The translations under genes and the position numbers were made by a program. Of a stretch of 54,565 nt of DNA, positions 41,800 to 51,118 are shown one piece after another (position 1 is the stretch's first letter; every line of letters begins with the position of its first letter). Below the pieces are notes generated by a model. That model did no database searches. It was not told where the DNA came from and saw only the letters and a list, made by a program, of their open reading frames with translations. This DNA is from JBBRWV01 sp038248985 (GTDB lineage: Bacteria; Planctomycetota; Phycisphaerae; WQYP01), in NCBI GenBank assembly GCA_038248985.1, contig JBBRWV010000005.1, positions 1 to 54,565 on the forward strand, written 5' to 3'.

Positions 41800-43818
41800 T
41801 TACCCCTGTTTGGCTGATGCGCCAAGATACGCCTCGATCACCGCCGGATTTCGTCGAATCTCCTCCGGCGTTCCCGTCGCGATCGTCTTGCCATAATCCA
41901 GCACGATGATCCGCTCGCAGATCCCCATGATTACCTTCATATCATGCTCAATAATCAATATCGTCAGCCCAAAACGTGACCTAATCGTCTGAATCAAATC
42001 CATCAATTCTCGCTTCTCAGTCGGGTTCATCCCCGCCGCCGGTTCGTCCAGCAGCAGCAACTTTGGCCGTGTGGCCAGCGCCCGCGCGATCTCCAGGCGC
42101 CGCTGATCGCCATAGCTCAAACTGTTCGCCTGTTCCCGCGCCTTGTCCGCCAAACCAAAAATATCCATGTACCCCAGCGCCCGCTTTCGGCTTTCCGCTT
42201 CTTCCTCAAAAAAGCCCGGCGTCCGCAAAACCGCCGCCAGTATCCCCTGCCGATGATGGGCGTGCTGCGCAATCATGACATTGTCCAGCACGCTCAAATT
42301 CGCAAACAGCCGAATGTTCTGAAACGTCCGCGCCACACCCCGTTTGCTGATCGCGTGCGGCCGCAACTTCACAATCGACCGCTCACACACCCGAATATCC
42401 CCTCTCGTCGGCCGATAGACCCCCGTCAACACATTGAACACCGTCGTCTTCCCCGCTCCATTCGGCCCGATCAGACCCACCAATTCCCCCGCCCTCAGCG
42501 ACAGCCCAAACGAATCCACCGCGCACAACCCGCCAAAATTCATCGTCACGTTCTCCGCCACCAGCAGCGGCCCCGCCTGCGCCGCCTGCCCCGCCCGCAA
42601 GTCCTCCTTCTCCGCCACCAATGTCGATATTCCCGCCGTCACCACCTCCTGCGCCACCTTCTCCTCAGCCCTGCCCGCGCCCCACTTCCTCCGCGCCCAC
42701 CGCCATACATCCGCTACCTCGAAACGCCCCATCAACCCCTGTGGGCGAAACAACATCGCCGCAATGATCAACACCGCATAAACCACCAGACGCCACTTAT
42801 CTATCAGCGTTGCATCCAGGTTCCACGACCGCGGCAGCCCGCTCCGCAACGACTCCGGCACCAGCGTCACCGCAATCGCCGCCAGAATGCACCCCGTAAT
42901 CGACCCCTGCCCGCCCAATATCACAATCAGCAAAATCTCCACCGACCGCAAAAAAGTAAAATCCTGCGGATTCAGTTGCTTGTGATGCGACAGCATACCT
43001 CCCGCCATCCCCGCCAGCGCTGCCCCTATCACAAACGCCGTCACTTTATACCGCGTTGTTGGCACCCCCACCGCCTCGGAAGCAATCACATCCTCCCGCA
43101 CCGCCAGCAACGCCCGCCCGCTCGTCGAATACTTGATGTTCCGCACTACGTAAATCGTCACCGCCGTCCCCAGCAAAATCCAGAATGAACTCACCAGGTA
43201 GGGCGTATCAAACAAATGCTTCTGCACCACGTCGTGCAGCGGCGAAGCCTTCCCCGCTTCACTGTTCAACCACGGCGCTCGCCACGCATAAATTCCCGCA
43301 CCCGATGTCGCATCCAGATAATCGCTGTTCCCAATCACAACGGCCACGATCTCGCCAAAACCCAACGTCGCAATCGCCAGGTAATCCCCGCGCAGCCGCA
43401 GCGTCGGCAATCCCACCACCAGCCCCAACACCGCCGCCACCGCAATCGCCAGTGCCGTCCCCGTCAGCATGATAGCAACAAATCCCGCAGTCACCGATAG
43501 CTCCAACGTCCCGTGCCAAAATGCCAACTGCGGCACAAACCACTCCGGCTTCCCCGCTACCACCACCGCCGCATACGCCCCCGCCGCCAGAAATCCCGCA
43601 TGCCCGATCGAAAACTGCCCCGTCATCCCCAGCACCAGGTTCAGCCCCATCGCTAGAATAACGTTCAGCGCAATGTCATACATCAATGTGTGCGACGATG
43701 CCGACAGCCACGCCCCGCTCCCCCGCACATCCAGCCACGGCGACAGCAGCGCAATCACCACCACGATCCCCAAAAAGATGGCGCCATGCGCCGAGCTTGT
43801 CCGCGTTCCGGTATTCAA
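41800..43818 (-). CDS. Branched-chain amino-acid ABC transporter, LivM-LivG fusion
   Basis: A 672-residue fusion of permease and ATPase. Residues 1 to about 375 are LivM: about ten hydrophobic segments, with ALNVILAMGLNLVLGMTGQF, SIGHAGFLAAGAYAA, RGDYLAIATLGFGEI and VEILLIVILGGQGSITG. A linker of about 45 residues (376-420) precedes LivG: GLIGPNGAGKTT (Walker A, about 449-460), ISKRGVARTFQNIRLFANLS, NSLSYGDQRRLEIARALATR (signature) and LLLLDEPAAGMNP (Walker B). LIIEHDMKVI follows, and the end AVIEAYLG is typical. In most bacteria these are separate genes. The start is a TTG at 43818, seven bases after the livH stop. The second ATPase, LivF, is not next to it. Confidence 0.93.
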   Translation of the reverse strand: MNTGTRTSSAHGAIFLGIVVVIALLSPWLDVRGSGAWLSASSHTLMYDIALNVILAMGLNLVLGMTGQFSIGHAGFLAAGAYAAVVVAGKPEWFVPQLAFWHGTLELSVTAGFVAIMLTGTALAIAVAAVLGLVVGLPTLRLRGDYLAIATLGFGEIVAVVIGNSDYLDATSGAGIYAWRAPWLNSEAGKASPLHDVVQKHLFDTPYLVSSFWILLGTAVTIYVVRNIKYSTSGRALLAVREDVIASEAVGVPTTRYKVTAFVIGAALAGMAGGMLSHHKQLNPQDFTFLRSVEILLIVILGGQGSITGCILAAIAVTLVPESLRSGLPRSWNLDATLIDKWRLVVYAVLIIAAMLFRPQGLMGRFEVADVWRWARRKWGAGRAEEKVAQEVVTAGISTLVAEKEDLRAGQAAQAGPLLVAENVTMNFGGLCAVDSFGLSLRAGELVGLIGPNGAGKTTVFNVLTGVYRPTRGDIRVCERSIVKLRPHAISKRGVARTFQNIRLFANLSVLDNVMIAQHAHHRQGILAAVLRTPGFFEEEAESRKRALGYMDIFGLADKAREQANSLSYGDQRRLEIARALATRPKLLLLDEPAAGMNPTEKRELMDLIQTIRSRFGLTILIIEHDMKVIMGICERIIVLDYGKTIATGTPEEIRRNPAVIEAYLGASAKQG

Positions 43819-43824
43819 TCGCGT

Positions 43825-44766
43825 CTACACCTTCTCCGGCGCTGCCTTGCCGAAAATTCCCTCCGGCTTGATCAGAAGCACCATCACCAGAATCACAAAA
43901 GCAATCGCACTCTCATACCGCGAATACCCCATCGACGACACAAATGTCTCCACCAAACCAAGCAAAAGCCAGCCCGCCGCCGCGCCTGGAATATTCCCAA
44001 TCCCTCCGATCACCGCCGCCACAAACGCCTTCAATCCGAAGATCACCCCCATCGTCGGCGTCGCTGATGGGTTCTTGATGCAAAACAAACACCCCCCTAC
44101 CGCCGCCATCGCACTGCCCAGAATAAACGTGAAACTCACGATGCGATCAATATTCACCCCCATCAGCCGCGCCGAATCGTAACTCTGGCTCACCGCCCGC
44201 ATCGCCTTCCCGCTGCGCGTCCGCTGCACGATAAACCACAACACCACCAGCACCGCCCCCGTCGTCGCCAGCAGCAGCACATCTTTCCACACCACGTTCA
44301 CCCCCAGCAACCGATGAATCACCTGCACCGGCTCACCCGCCCCGATAATCGCCGGATAATTCGTCGGCGTCGATCCAAACCACCGATACCCTGCAAACTG
44401 CCACTCAATATTCGCCAGATTCTGAATCAACAGCGAAACCCCAATCGCCGTAATCAACGCCGACAACCGCGAACTGTTCCGCAAAGGCCGATACGCAAAC
44501 CGCTCAATCGCCCATCCCAATATACTGCACACCATCACCGCCACCATCACTCCCACGCACGCCTGCCAGAAGGTCTGCTCCGTCTTGTCCCCCGTCAACG
44601 CTCGCGCCGTATACGCCCCCGCAAACGCCCCCACCATGAACACCTCCCCATGTGCAAAATTAATCAGACGCAGCACCCCGTACACCATCGTGTACCCCAG
44701 CGCAATCAACGCATACAAGCTCCCCACCGCCAGTCCGTTGACCAACTGCTGTAGAAAATAGTCCAT
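43825..44766 (-). CDS. livH: Branched-chain amino-acid ABC transporter permease LivH-like
   Basis: A 313-residue permease starting MDYFLQQLVNGLAVGSLYAL, the family hallmark. Further motifs are GYTMVYGVLRLINFAHGEVF, ALITAIGVSLLIQNLA, MRAVSQSYDSARLMGVNIDR and FVAAVIGGIGNIPGAAAGWL, the last pairing with the ATPase. About eight hydrophobic segments are seen. It forms the transmembrane pair with the LivM half of the next gene product. The gene lies between the binding-protein gene (69 bases upstream) and livMG (six bases downstream). Transport of leucine, isoleucine, valine, or of urea or amides, is possible for this family. Confidence 0.93.
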   Translation of the reverse strand: MDYFLQQLVNGLAVGSLYALIALGYTMVYGVLRLINFAHGEVFMVGAFAGAYTARALTGDKTEQTFWQACVGVMVAVMVCSILGWAIERFAYRPLRNSSRLSALITAIGVSLLIQNLANIEWQFAGYRWFGSTPTNYPAIIGAGEPVQVIHRLLGVNVVWKDVLLLATTGAVLVVLWFIVQRTRSGKAMRAVSQSYDSARLMGVNIDRIVSFTFILGSAMAAVGGCLFCIKNPSATPTMGVIFGLKAFVAAVIGGIGNIPGAAAGWLLLGLVETFVSSMGYSRYESAIAFVILVMVLLIKPEGIFGKAAPEKV

Positions 44767-44835
44767 AGCGCCGAATCATCAAAAGCCCGGATTCCCAGTC
44801 CTTCGGAAATCCCCGAATGTCTCGCCCGCACGCAA

Positions 44836-46005
44836 TTACGGCTGAACGCGCGTCACCATCTTGATCGCGCCGCCTTCAAACTTCAGCACCACGCCCGGCT
44901 TCTTCGCGTTCCACTCCGCATCAATCGTGATGCTCCCCGTCACCGCCGGAAAATCCTTCGTCTTCGCCAAAGCATCCCGAATCTTCGGCGGATCCGCCGA
45001 CCCGGCATCCTCGATCGCCTTGAACAAAATATTCGCCGCGTCATACCCCAGCGCTGCCATCGCGTCCGGAGACTCCCCGTTGAATTCCTTCTTGTACTTC
45101 GCCACAAACTCTACCACTTTTGGGTCCTGGTCCCCCGCGAAATAGTGGTTCGTGTAATAGCACCCCTCCAGCGATTTTCCGCCCATTTTCAATGTCACCT
45201 CGCTGTCCCATCCATCCCCCCCGATAAACGGACACGTCATCCCCAACTCCCGCGCCTGGTTCACAATCGGTGCCACCTCCGTGTAGTACCCCGGAAGAAA
45301 AACAATATCAGGATTCAAGCTCTTCAGGTTCGTCAACTGTGTCTTGAAATTCGTTGCCCCCGCTGAATAATTCTCCCGCCCCACAATCGTCCCGCCCAGC
45401 TTCGGAAACTCCGCCTCCAGCACTTTCGCCAGCCCCGTTGAATAATCATTCCCCACATCCACCAGCAATGCCGCCTTATTGATCTTCAAATTCTCCGCTG
45501 TGAACTTCGCAATCAACACCCCCTGAAAATCATCCGTAAAACAGCTCCGAAAAACATAATCCCCAATCTGCGTCACCGTCGGATTCGTGCTCGCCGGCGA
45601 TAGCAGCGGCACTCGGTTCCGCTGCGCCTCCGGCGCCGCCGCCTTGCTCCGACTGCTCGCCACCTCCCCCAGCACCGTGCACACCTTGTCCTGCTCCAGC
45701 AACTTCAACATCGCCAGCGGCGTCTTCTGCGGGCTTGATTCCGTGTCCGCCGTCACAATCTCCACAGTCTTCCCCAGCAGCGGCCCCTTCGCATTGCGTT
45801 CCTTCGCCGCCAGCCGAATCCCCTTATCGCTCGACTGCCCAAAAGTGCTGTTGAGTCCCGTCATCGAATTCAGACTGCCAACCTTGATCGTCGTCCCCGC
45901 CACGCCCGCCCCATTCCCACCATCGCCGCAACTCCCCATCCCCGCCGCTGCAATCATGAGCCCGCATCCCGCCACCGCCCGCAGCATCATCTTCATCACG
46001 CTCAT
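44836..46005 (-). CDS. Branched-chain amino-acid-type ABC substrate-binding lipoprotein
   Basis: A 389-residue periplasmic binding protein of the LivJ/LivK (Peripla_BP_6) type. From the ATG at 46005 (GGAGAG upstream; a TTG at 46017 is less likely) the signal peptide ends at a lipobox before the GSCGDGGNG stretch, so it is membrane-tethered. Motifs: IKVGSLNSMTGLNSTFGQSS, GIRLAAKERNAKGPLLGKTV, VLGEVASSRSKAAAPEAQRN, VPLLSPASTNPTVTQIGDYV and GVLIAKFTAEN. FLPGYYTEVAPIVNQAREL and FIGGDGWDSE follow, the second being typical of the hinge. Substrate specificity (branched-chain amino acids, urea or amides) is not decided by these motifs. Confidence 0.93.
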   Translation of the reverse strand: MSVMKMMLRAVAGCGLMIAAAGMGSCGDGGNGAGVAGTTIKVGSLNSMTGLNSTFGQSSDKGIRLAAKERNAKGPLLGKTVEIVTADTESSPQKTPLAMLKLLEQDKVCTVLGEVASSRSKAAAPEAQRNRVPLLSPASTNPTVTQIGDYVFRSCFTDDFQGVLIAKFTAENLKINKAALLVDVGNDYSTGLAKVLEAEFPKLGGTIVGRENYSAGATNFKTQLTNLKSLNPDIVFLPGYYTEVAPIVNQARELGMTCPFIGGDGWDSEVTLKMGGKSLEGCYYTNHYFAGDQDPKVVEFVAKYKKEFNGESPDAMAALGYDAANILFKAIEDAGSADPPKIRDALAKTKDFPAVTGSITIDAEWNAKKPGVVLKFEGGAIKMVTRVQP

Positions 46006-46033
46006 TTCGCTCTCCAAAAAAATAGACGCGCTT

Positions 46034-46672
46034 TCACTCCAGCCGAGACGTCCGCGTCGCCGGCTGCGTTCCCGGCGCCGTCTCCGCGCCTTTTTTCTCT
46101 TCCGGTTTCAAATTCTGCGACCTGTAAAAAAAGTCCCGATGCGATTGCAACATCGTCTCCATCGTCGCCGCCTCGTCGTACCGCGCCGTAAAATTACCTC
46201 GCACCCGGCACCGCCCAATATTGTCCACAAAACTCGTGCTCGCCTCCGACAACCGCAAATCCCCATCCATCAACCGCGCATCGATCTTTCCCTTTCCCGG
46301 CTTCCCGCGAATCCGTATGAACCCCGCCCCTTCGTACATCCCCACCGCCGTCGATGTCATCACCACATACCGATACGTCGCATTCAACGATGTCGGATTC
46401 ATGCTCGTCACCCCGCCCTTCGGCCGCCAGAACACCCGCGCCGTCAGCATCTGCTCCACCGTCTCATTCAGAGCCTTGTCATACGTACTCGCCCGACCCA
46501 CAAAATACAGCGTCCCGTCCTGATCTACCCGGTACGTAATGCTGCTGAACTTCGGCTGAATCACCGCCTGCTTCCGCCCCACCGGTTCAATCGTCACCGG
46601 CCGCCGCACCATGCCGCATCCACCCGCACCGATCGCCAGCCACATCGCCATCACCATGAACAATATTTTCAT
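46034..46672 (-). CDS. Lipoprotein of unknown function
   Basis: A 212-residue protein with ATG at 46672 after AGGAAGC. The start MKILFMVMAMWLAIGAGGCG is a signal peptide with lipobox GAGGC (cysteine 19). The mature part is beta-rich: SSITYRVDQDGTLYFVGRAS, LNATYRYVVMTSTAVGMYEG, AGFIRIRGKPGKGKIDARLM and VRGNFTARYDEAATMETML. The C-terminal 30 residues are Lys/Glu/Thr-rich and probably disordered. No known domain. It lies 28 bases upstream of the substrate-binding protein on the same strand, so it may belong to the transporter operon, but it may also be a separate envelope gene. Confidence 0.7.
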   Translation of the reverse strand: MKILFMVMAMWLAIGAGGCGMVRRPVTIEPVGRKQAVIQPKFSSITYRVDQDGTLYFVGRASTYDKALNETVEQMLTARVFWRPKGGVTSMNPTSLNATYRYVVMTSTAVGMYEGAGFIRIRGKPGKGKIDARLMDGDLRLSEASTSFVDNIGRCRVRGNFTARYDEAATMETMLQSHRDFFYRSQNLKPEEKKGAETAPGTQPATRTSRLE

Positions 46673-46747
46673 CTGCTGCTTCCTGTGAATCATGGCGGGT
46701 AGTGTATCGGCACACGCACCCAGTCGCTACCCACCACCCCGCACTTC

Positions 46748-47116
46748 TCAATCCCCAGCGGACGCATGCTTCCGAATCTCCGGCTCCTCCCCCCGCCCAA
46801 ACAGCTCCGCCAACTCCCGCAAATACTGAAACGTGTAAATCCCCGCATCGTGCCCGTCCGACCACCGGATCCGCATCGCATAATTCCCCACCAACTCCGC
46901 ACCCGTCGCCTCAATCGGCCCGTCATGTGTCGTCTTCACAATCGGCATCAGCGTTCGACCCAGCAAATCCCGCTCCCCCTGGCACCCCGCGCACGGGCAA
47001 TGCTTCCGCAAGTACCGCACCGGCAGCTCCGCCTTCACCCCATCCCCCCACGCAATGTCTAACGCCTCCGTCTTGCGCAAATGCAAATGTACCGGAGTCA
47101 CCTCGTCACTACTCAT
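46748..47116 (-). CDS. DUF971 protein (gamma-butyrobetaine hydroxylase N-terminal-like)
   Basis: A 122-residue protein from the ATG at 47116 (GAGG eight bases upstream). The domain has the family features LHLRKTEALDIAWGDGVKAE, LPVRYLRKHCPCAGCQGE with three cysteines, and VGNYAMRIRWSDGHDAGIYT then FQYLREL, the conserved W-x-D-G-H segment and its Y/L continuation. In eukaryotes it is fused to a hydroxylase. In bacteria it stands alone, sometimes near Mrp/ApbC-type iron-sulfur proteins, and may bind a metal. No catalytic partner is next to it. It is divergent from the VOC gene, with 78 bases between the starts. Function unknown. Confidence 0.88.
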   Translation of the reverse strand: MSSDEVTPVHLHLRKTEALDIAWGDGVKAELPVRYLRKHCPCAGCQGERDLLGRTLMPIVKTTHDGPIEATGAELVGNYAMRIRWSDGHDAGIYTFQYLRELAELFGRGEEPEIRKHASAGD

Positions 47117-47194
47117 ACAGCGTACCTCGCATCTCAAACCTGCCGCGCCATCCTATCATTGAACCCACCCCAACACGAAGCTATCCTCTCCCCC

Positions 47195-47644
47195 ATGACC
47201 ATTGAATACGACAACCCCGAAAACTACCTCCCTCCTCTCAAGCCCCGCGATCCACCCCTCATTCCCATCGTCGAAGTCCTCGCCGTCAGCAATGTCACCC
47301 TCTACTCCTCCCACGTCCCCACCCAAAAATTTCGCGACTTCTACGAAAAGCTCCTCGGCCTCGCCTTCGTCGAAGCCACTACCGACCATCTCCACTTTCA
47401 TTACTTTCAGCACCACGTCCTGATCGAACAACGTCACGCCCCCGCTGACGAGATCTCCGCCGAGACGCCCGTCCAGGGCAAACTCATCCTCACCGTCCGC
47501 CGTTATGATTCCGCCCTCGAGCAACTCCGCCAGCACCACATCCCCTGCGAACTCCTCCACACCGAATCCGGCCTCGCCCGCATGGCCCTCTTCCAAGACC
47601 CCGGTGGCAACTGGATCCACCTCATCGAAATCCGTCCCCTCTAG
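47195..47644 (+). CDS. VOC (glyoxalase/bleomycin resistance) superfamily protein
   Basis: A 149-residue protein. The ATG at 47195 has no clear ribosome-binding sequence. An upstream in-frame ATG at 47081 would reach into the divergent gene. The fold signature is VEVLAVSNVTLYSSHVPTQK with FRDFYEKLLGLAFVE, then TDHLHFHYFQHHVLIEQ and the final ARMALFQDPGGNWIHLIEI, where the metal-binding glutamate and DPGGN typical of the family lie. VOC proteins bind a metal and act on small molecules (glyoxalase, dioxygenase, fosfomycin or bleomycin resistance). The substrate cannot be assigned. The first 25 residues are proline-rich. Confidence 0.8.
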   Translation: MTIEYDNPENYLPPLKPRDPPLIPIVEVLAVSNVTLYSSHVPTQKFRDFYEKLLGLAFVEATTDHLHFHYFQHHVLIEQRHAPADEISAETPVQGKLILTVRRYDSALEQLRQHHIPCELLHTESGLARMALFQDPGGNWIHLIEIRPL

Positions 47645-47708
47645 CCCCTTCGTCATTTATCATTCGTCATTGCTCCCAATCTCTGAAACCACGCTACAAT
47701 CTCGGGCT

Positions 47709-48854
47709 ATGATCTATCTCGACAACAACGCCACCACCCAACTCGACCCAGCCGTCCGCGACGCCATGCTCCCCTTCCTCACCGATCGCTACGGCAATCC
47801 CAGCAGCACCCACCGCTTCGGCCAAGAATCCCGCCAAGCCATCGAACAAGCGCGCTTTCAAGTCGCGGAGTTGCTCGGATGCGATGCCAAGGAAATCCTC
47901 TTCACCAGCGGAGGCACAGAATCGGACAACGCCGCACTCCACGGCCTCCTCGCCATGCGCGCCCCCCGCAAAACTCTCATTGTCAGTAGTGTCGAACACT
48001 CCGCCATCCGCGAACCCGTCCAAGCCCTCGCCAAACAGGGCCACCGCATCATCGAAATCCCCGTCGACCTTCACGGCCGCTTCGGCCTCGACGCCTTCAA
48101 ACTCGCCCTCCAAAATACCGATGTCGCACTCGCCAGCATCATGTGGGCCAACAACGAAACCGGCACCCTCTTTGACATTCGCACACTCGGCGAACTCTGC
48201 CGAAAACACAACGTCCCCTTCCATGTTGACGCAGTCCAGGCCGCCGGCAAAATCCCCCTCGACCTCCGTGACCTCCCCCTCGACCTCCTCTCTATCTCCG
48301 CCCACAAATTCCACGGCCCCAAAGGCACCGGCGCCCTCTACATCCGCCGCGGCACTCGCTGGCAACCCTGGCAACGCGGCGGCCCCCAGGAACACGATCG
48401 CCGCGGCGGCACCGAAAATGTCCCCGCCCTCGTCGGCATGGGCCAAGCCGCCGAACTCGCCCATCTCGATCTCCAAAAAGACTCGGCCCAAATCCAATCA
48501 CTCCGCGACCGCTTCGAAAACCAAATCCACTCCCTCATCCCCGACACCCACATCAACGGAGACCTTGAAAACCGCCTCCCCAACACCTCCAACATCGCCT
48601 TCGCCGGCCTCGAAGCTGAAGCCATCCTCCTCCTCCTCAGCGAGCAAACCCTCTGCGCCTCCGCCGGCGCCGCCTGCTCCAGCGGCAGCCTCGAACCCAG
48701 CCACGTCCTCCGCGCCATGCACCTCCCCGACCGCCTTGCCCACGGCGCCGTACGGTTCAGCCTCAGCCGCTTCACCACTCCCGCCGACATCGACGCCGCC
48801 CTCGCCATCATCCCCCCCATCATCGCCCGCTTGCGAACCACCCTCCCCGTGTAA
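47709..48854 (+). CDS. Cysteine desulfurase, NifS/IscS-like
   Basis: PLP-dependent enzyme of 381 residues that releases sulfur from cysteine for Fe-S clusters or tRNA thiolation. From the ATG at 47709: MIYLDNNATTQLDPAVRDAM (conserved N-terminus), FTSGGTESDNAAL (PLP phosphate cup), SSVEHSAI with H96, IMWANNETGTLFDI, PFHVDAVQAAGKIPLDL, the Schiff-base lysine K200 in SISAHKFHGPKGTGAL, and the catalytic cysteine C323 in CASAGAACSSG. The AACSSG loop form suggests the IscS/NifS group rather than SufS. No iscU or iscA is next to it. A SprT-like gene follows after 33 bases. Confidence 0.95.
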   Translation: MIYLDNNATTQLDPAVRDAMLPFLTDRYGNPSSTHRFGQESRQAIEQARFQVAELLGCDAKEILFTSGGTESDNAALHGLLAMRAPRKTLIVSSVEHSAIREPVQALAKQGHRIIEIPVDLHGRFGLDAFKLALQNTDVALASIMWANNETGTLFDIRTLGELCRKHNVPFHVDAVQAAGKIPLDLRDLPLDLLSISAHKFHGPKGTGALYIRRGTRWQPWQRGGPQEHDRRGGTENVPALVGMGQAAELAHLDLQKDSAQIQSLRDRFENQIHSLIPDTHINGDLENRLPNTSNIAFAGLEAEAILLLLSEQTLCASAGAACSSGSLEPSHVLRAMHLPDRLAHGAVRFSLSRFTTPADIDAALAIIPPIIARLRTTLPV

Positions 48855-48887
48855 CGCCCTGACCCTTGACCCCTAAAGAGCGCCCGG

Positions 48888-49343
48888 ATGAACTTTCCCG
48901 AAACCCAATCCCTCGCCCACCAGCTCCTCGCCGACTTCCAACTCTCCGATTGGCACTTCGGCTGGAACCGCCGCAAGCGCGCCCTCGGCCTCTGCCGCTA
49001 CCGCGAGAAACGCATCGAACTCTCCCACCACTTCGTTACCCACAATGACGAACCGCAAATCCGCGAAACCCTCCTCCACGAAATCGCCCACGCCCTCGCC
49101 GGCCAGAAAGCCGGCCATGGCCCAATCTGGAAAGCCACCTGTCGCCGCATCGGCTGCCAACCCGTTGCCTGCGACAAAGGCGAAGCCATCATGCCCTCTG
49201 GCCGCTGGCGCGCCCAATGCAAAACCTGCGGCAAAGAATACCACCGCCACAAACGCCCTCCCAAACACGCCAAATACTGGTGCCGCAAATGCGGCCCCGA
49301 AAAAGGCACCGTCCAATTCTTCATCCTGCTCACCACCCCCTGA
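48888..49343 (+). CDS. SprT-like zinc metalloprotease domain protein
   Basis: A 151-residue protein. The active site is HEIAHALAGQKAGHGPIWKA: an HExxH metal site plus a further histidine, as in SprT/Spartan proteins. The C-terminal part has a zinc ribbon with CKTC and CRKC. The N-terminus is MNFPETQSLAHQLLADFQLS. Eukaryotic Spartan resolves DNA-protein crosslinks, and bacterial members are poorly studied. The gene is 33 bases after the cysteine desulfurase and ends 18 bases from the convergent prfC. A start at 48888 lacks a strong ribosome-binding site but fits the family's N-terminus. Confidence 0.9.
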   Translation: MNFPETQSLAHQLLADFQLSDWHFGWNRRKRALGLCRYREKRIELSHHFVTHNDEPQIRETLLHEIAHALAGQKAGHGPIWKATCRRIGCQPVACDKGEAIMPSGRWRAQCKTCGKEYHRHKRPPKHAKYWCRKCGPEKGTVQFFILLTTP

Positions 49344-49361
49344 CCCCTCACCCCTGACCTC

Positions 49362-50975
49362 TCAGCCCGTCGCCACATCACTCTGAGTATCCTGAAGCCC
49401 AATCGTCGGAAACTGCGTCCCGAAATAACGCAGCGACCACGCCGTCTCAAACAGCAGGGTCGGACGCTGATGCTGATCCACCATCAACACCACTCCCGTC
49501 GGCAAAATCGCCTCGCGCAACGCCTCCGCATCCTTCGGATTCGTCAGCCATCGCAAATGCCGCCATGACGCCATCTCCAACCGTGAGTCCGCCCCGTACT
49601 CATTCAGCAACCGAAAATGTATCACATCAAACTGCAACGCCCCCACCGCCGCCAACAGCGGCAGCCGCGACGTCGCATCAATCCGATACAACAATTGCAC
49701 CACCCCCTCCTGTACCAACTGCTCCAATCCCTCCCGAAATTGCTTGGTCCGCTTTGAATTCGTGCTGTGCAGATATGCAAAACACTCCGGTGAAAATCGC
49801 GGTATCTCATCAAACGCCGCAATTGATCCCGTCGTAATCGTGTCGCCAATCCGTAAGTCCGGATGCCCCACCAACCCCAGCACATCCCCCGGATACGCCG
49901 TATCCACCGTTTCGCGCTCCCGCCCAAACAACTTGTGCGTGCTCGCCAAGCGAATCACCTTGCCCGTCCGCACAATACGCACCGTCATGTCCCGCTCAAA
50001 CGCCCCCGACACAATCCGGATAAACGCAATCCGATCCCGATGCTTCGGATCCATATTCGCCTGGATCTTGAAAATAAACCCTGAAAAATCCGGATGCTCC
50101 GGCACCACCGGCACACCACCCGCCACCCGCGGCGTCGGTGCCGGCGAATGTTCCAGAAACGCATCCAGCAAAGCCTGAATGCCAAAATTGTTGATCGCGC
50201 TTCCAAAATAAACCGGGGTCTGCTTCCCCGCCGATACCGCCGTCTGATCGAACATCGCCCCCGCACCCTCGAGCATCGCCAACTCGTCCACCGTCTGCGC
50301 ATACAGCGACGGCGACAAAGCATGACGCACCAACTCATCTCCAATCCCTGCCACAGTCTCCGGAGCCCGATAAGCACCCTGCGGCGTCCGCTCGAAAAGA
50401 TGCACCTGCTGCAACTGCCGATCAAAAACTCCCTTGAAATCCGGCCCCGTCCCCAGCGGCCAGTTCATCGCCACCGCATGAATTCCCAACACCGATTCCA
50501 ACTCGTCCAACAACCCCAACAAATCCCGCGATGGACGATCCAGTTTGTTCATGAACGTAAAGATCGGTATCCCGCGCCGGCGGCACACCTCAAACAACTT
50601 CCGCGTCTGCTCTTCAATACCCTTAGCCGCGTCGATCACCATCACCGCCGCATCCACCGCCGTCAGCACCCGGTACGTATCTTCCGAAAAATCCTTGTGC
50701 CCCGGCGTGTCCAGCAAATTGATCACGCGGTCCCGATACTCAAACTGCAGCACCGTCGACGTAACCGAAATCCCCCTCTGACGTTCCAACTCCATCCAAT
50801 CCGAAGTTACGGCCCGCTGCTGCTTCCGCGAAGTCACCGAACCCGCCAAATGAATCGCTCCCCCATACAGCAGCAGCTTTTCCGTCAATGTCGTCTTGCC
50901 GGCATCCGGATGCGAAATAATCGCAAACGTCCTCCGTCGGGCGACCTGTCGGGCAATTTCAATCGGCGCAGCCAT
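49362..50975 (-). CDS. prfC: Peptide chain release factor 3
   Basis: Translational GTPase that recycles RF1/RF2 from the ribosome (537 residues). The start at 50975 gives MAAPIEIARQVARRRTFAII. Upstream in-frame codons to 51056 add an unconserved stretch. G-domain motifs: SHPDAGKTTLTEKLLLYGG (G1), ERQRGISVTSTVLQF (G2), LLDTPGHKDFSEDTYRVLTA (G3) and FMNKLDRPSRD (G4). The insert FDRQLQQVHLFERTPQGAYR and VGALQFDVIHFRL are characteristic of RF3 rather than EF-G. A weak GAAAGAG site precedes it. It is convergent with the SprT-like gene. Confidence 0.96.
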   Translation of the reverse strand: MAAPIEIARQVARRRTFAIISHPDAGKTTLTEKLLLYGGAIHLAGSVTSRKQQRAVTSDWMELERQRGISVTSTVLQFEYRDRVINLLDTPGHKDFSEDTYRVLTAVDAAVMVIDAAKGIEEQTRKLFEVCRRRGIPIFTFMNKLDRPSRDLLGLLDELESVLGIHAVAMNWPLGTGPDFKGVFDRQLQQVHLFERTPQGAYRAPETVAGIGDELVRHALSPSLYAQTVDELAMLEGAGAMFDQTAVSAGKQTPVYFGSAINNFGIQALLDAFLEHSPAPTPRVAGGVPVVPEHPDFSGFIFKIQANMDPKHRDRIAFIRIVSGAFERDMTVRIVRTGKVIRLASTHKLFGRERETVDTAYPGDVLGLVGHPDLRIGDTITTGSIAAFDEIPRFSPECFAYLHSTNSKRTKQFREGLEQLVQEGVVQLLYRIDATSRLPLLAAVGALQFDVIHFRLLNEYGADSRLEMASWRHLRWLTNPKDAEALREAILPTGVVLMVDQHQRPTLLFETAWSLRYFGTQFPTIGLQDTQSDVATG

Positions 50976-51118
50976 GAAAACTCTTTCAAACGGGTAAATC
51001 ACTTGGGTCGAGAAGTTTACAGCGATTGACCACCCAGCGAAAGAACGCGCGCTCACGTTCGACCCCCTTGGCGCAATGATGCCTCGGATAACGTATCTGT
51101 TAAGAGACGTGGAAGTTA

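Noticed and set aside
50976..51118. Replication origin at the strand-bias switch near 51,060
   Set aside because: No DnaA-box cluster (TTATCCACA-like), AT-rich unwinding region, dnaA, dnaN or gyrB is present, and an opposite switch lies only about 22 kb away.
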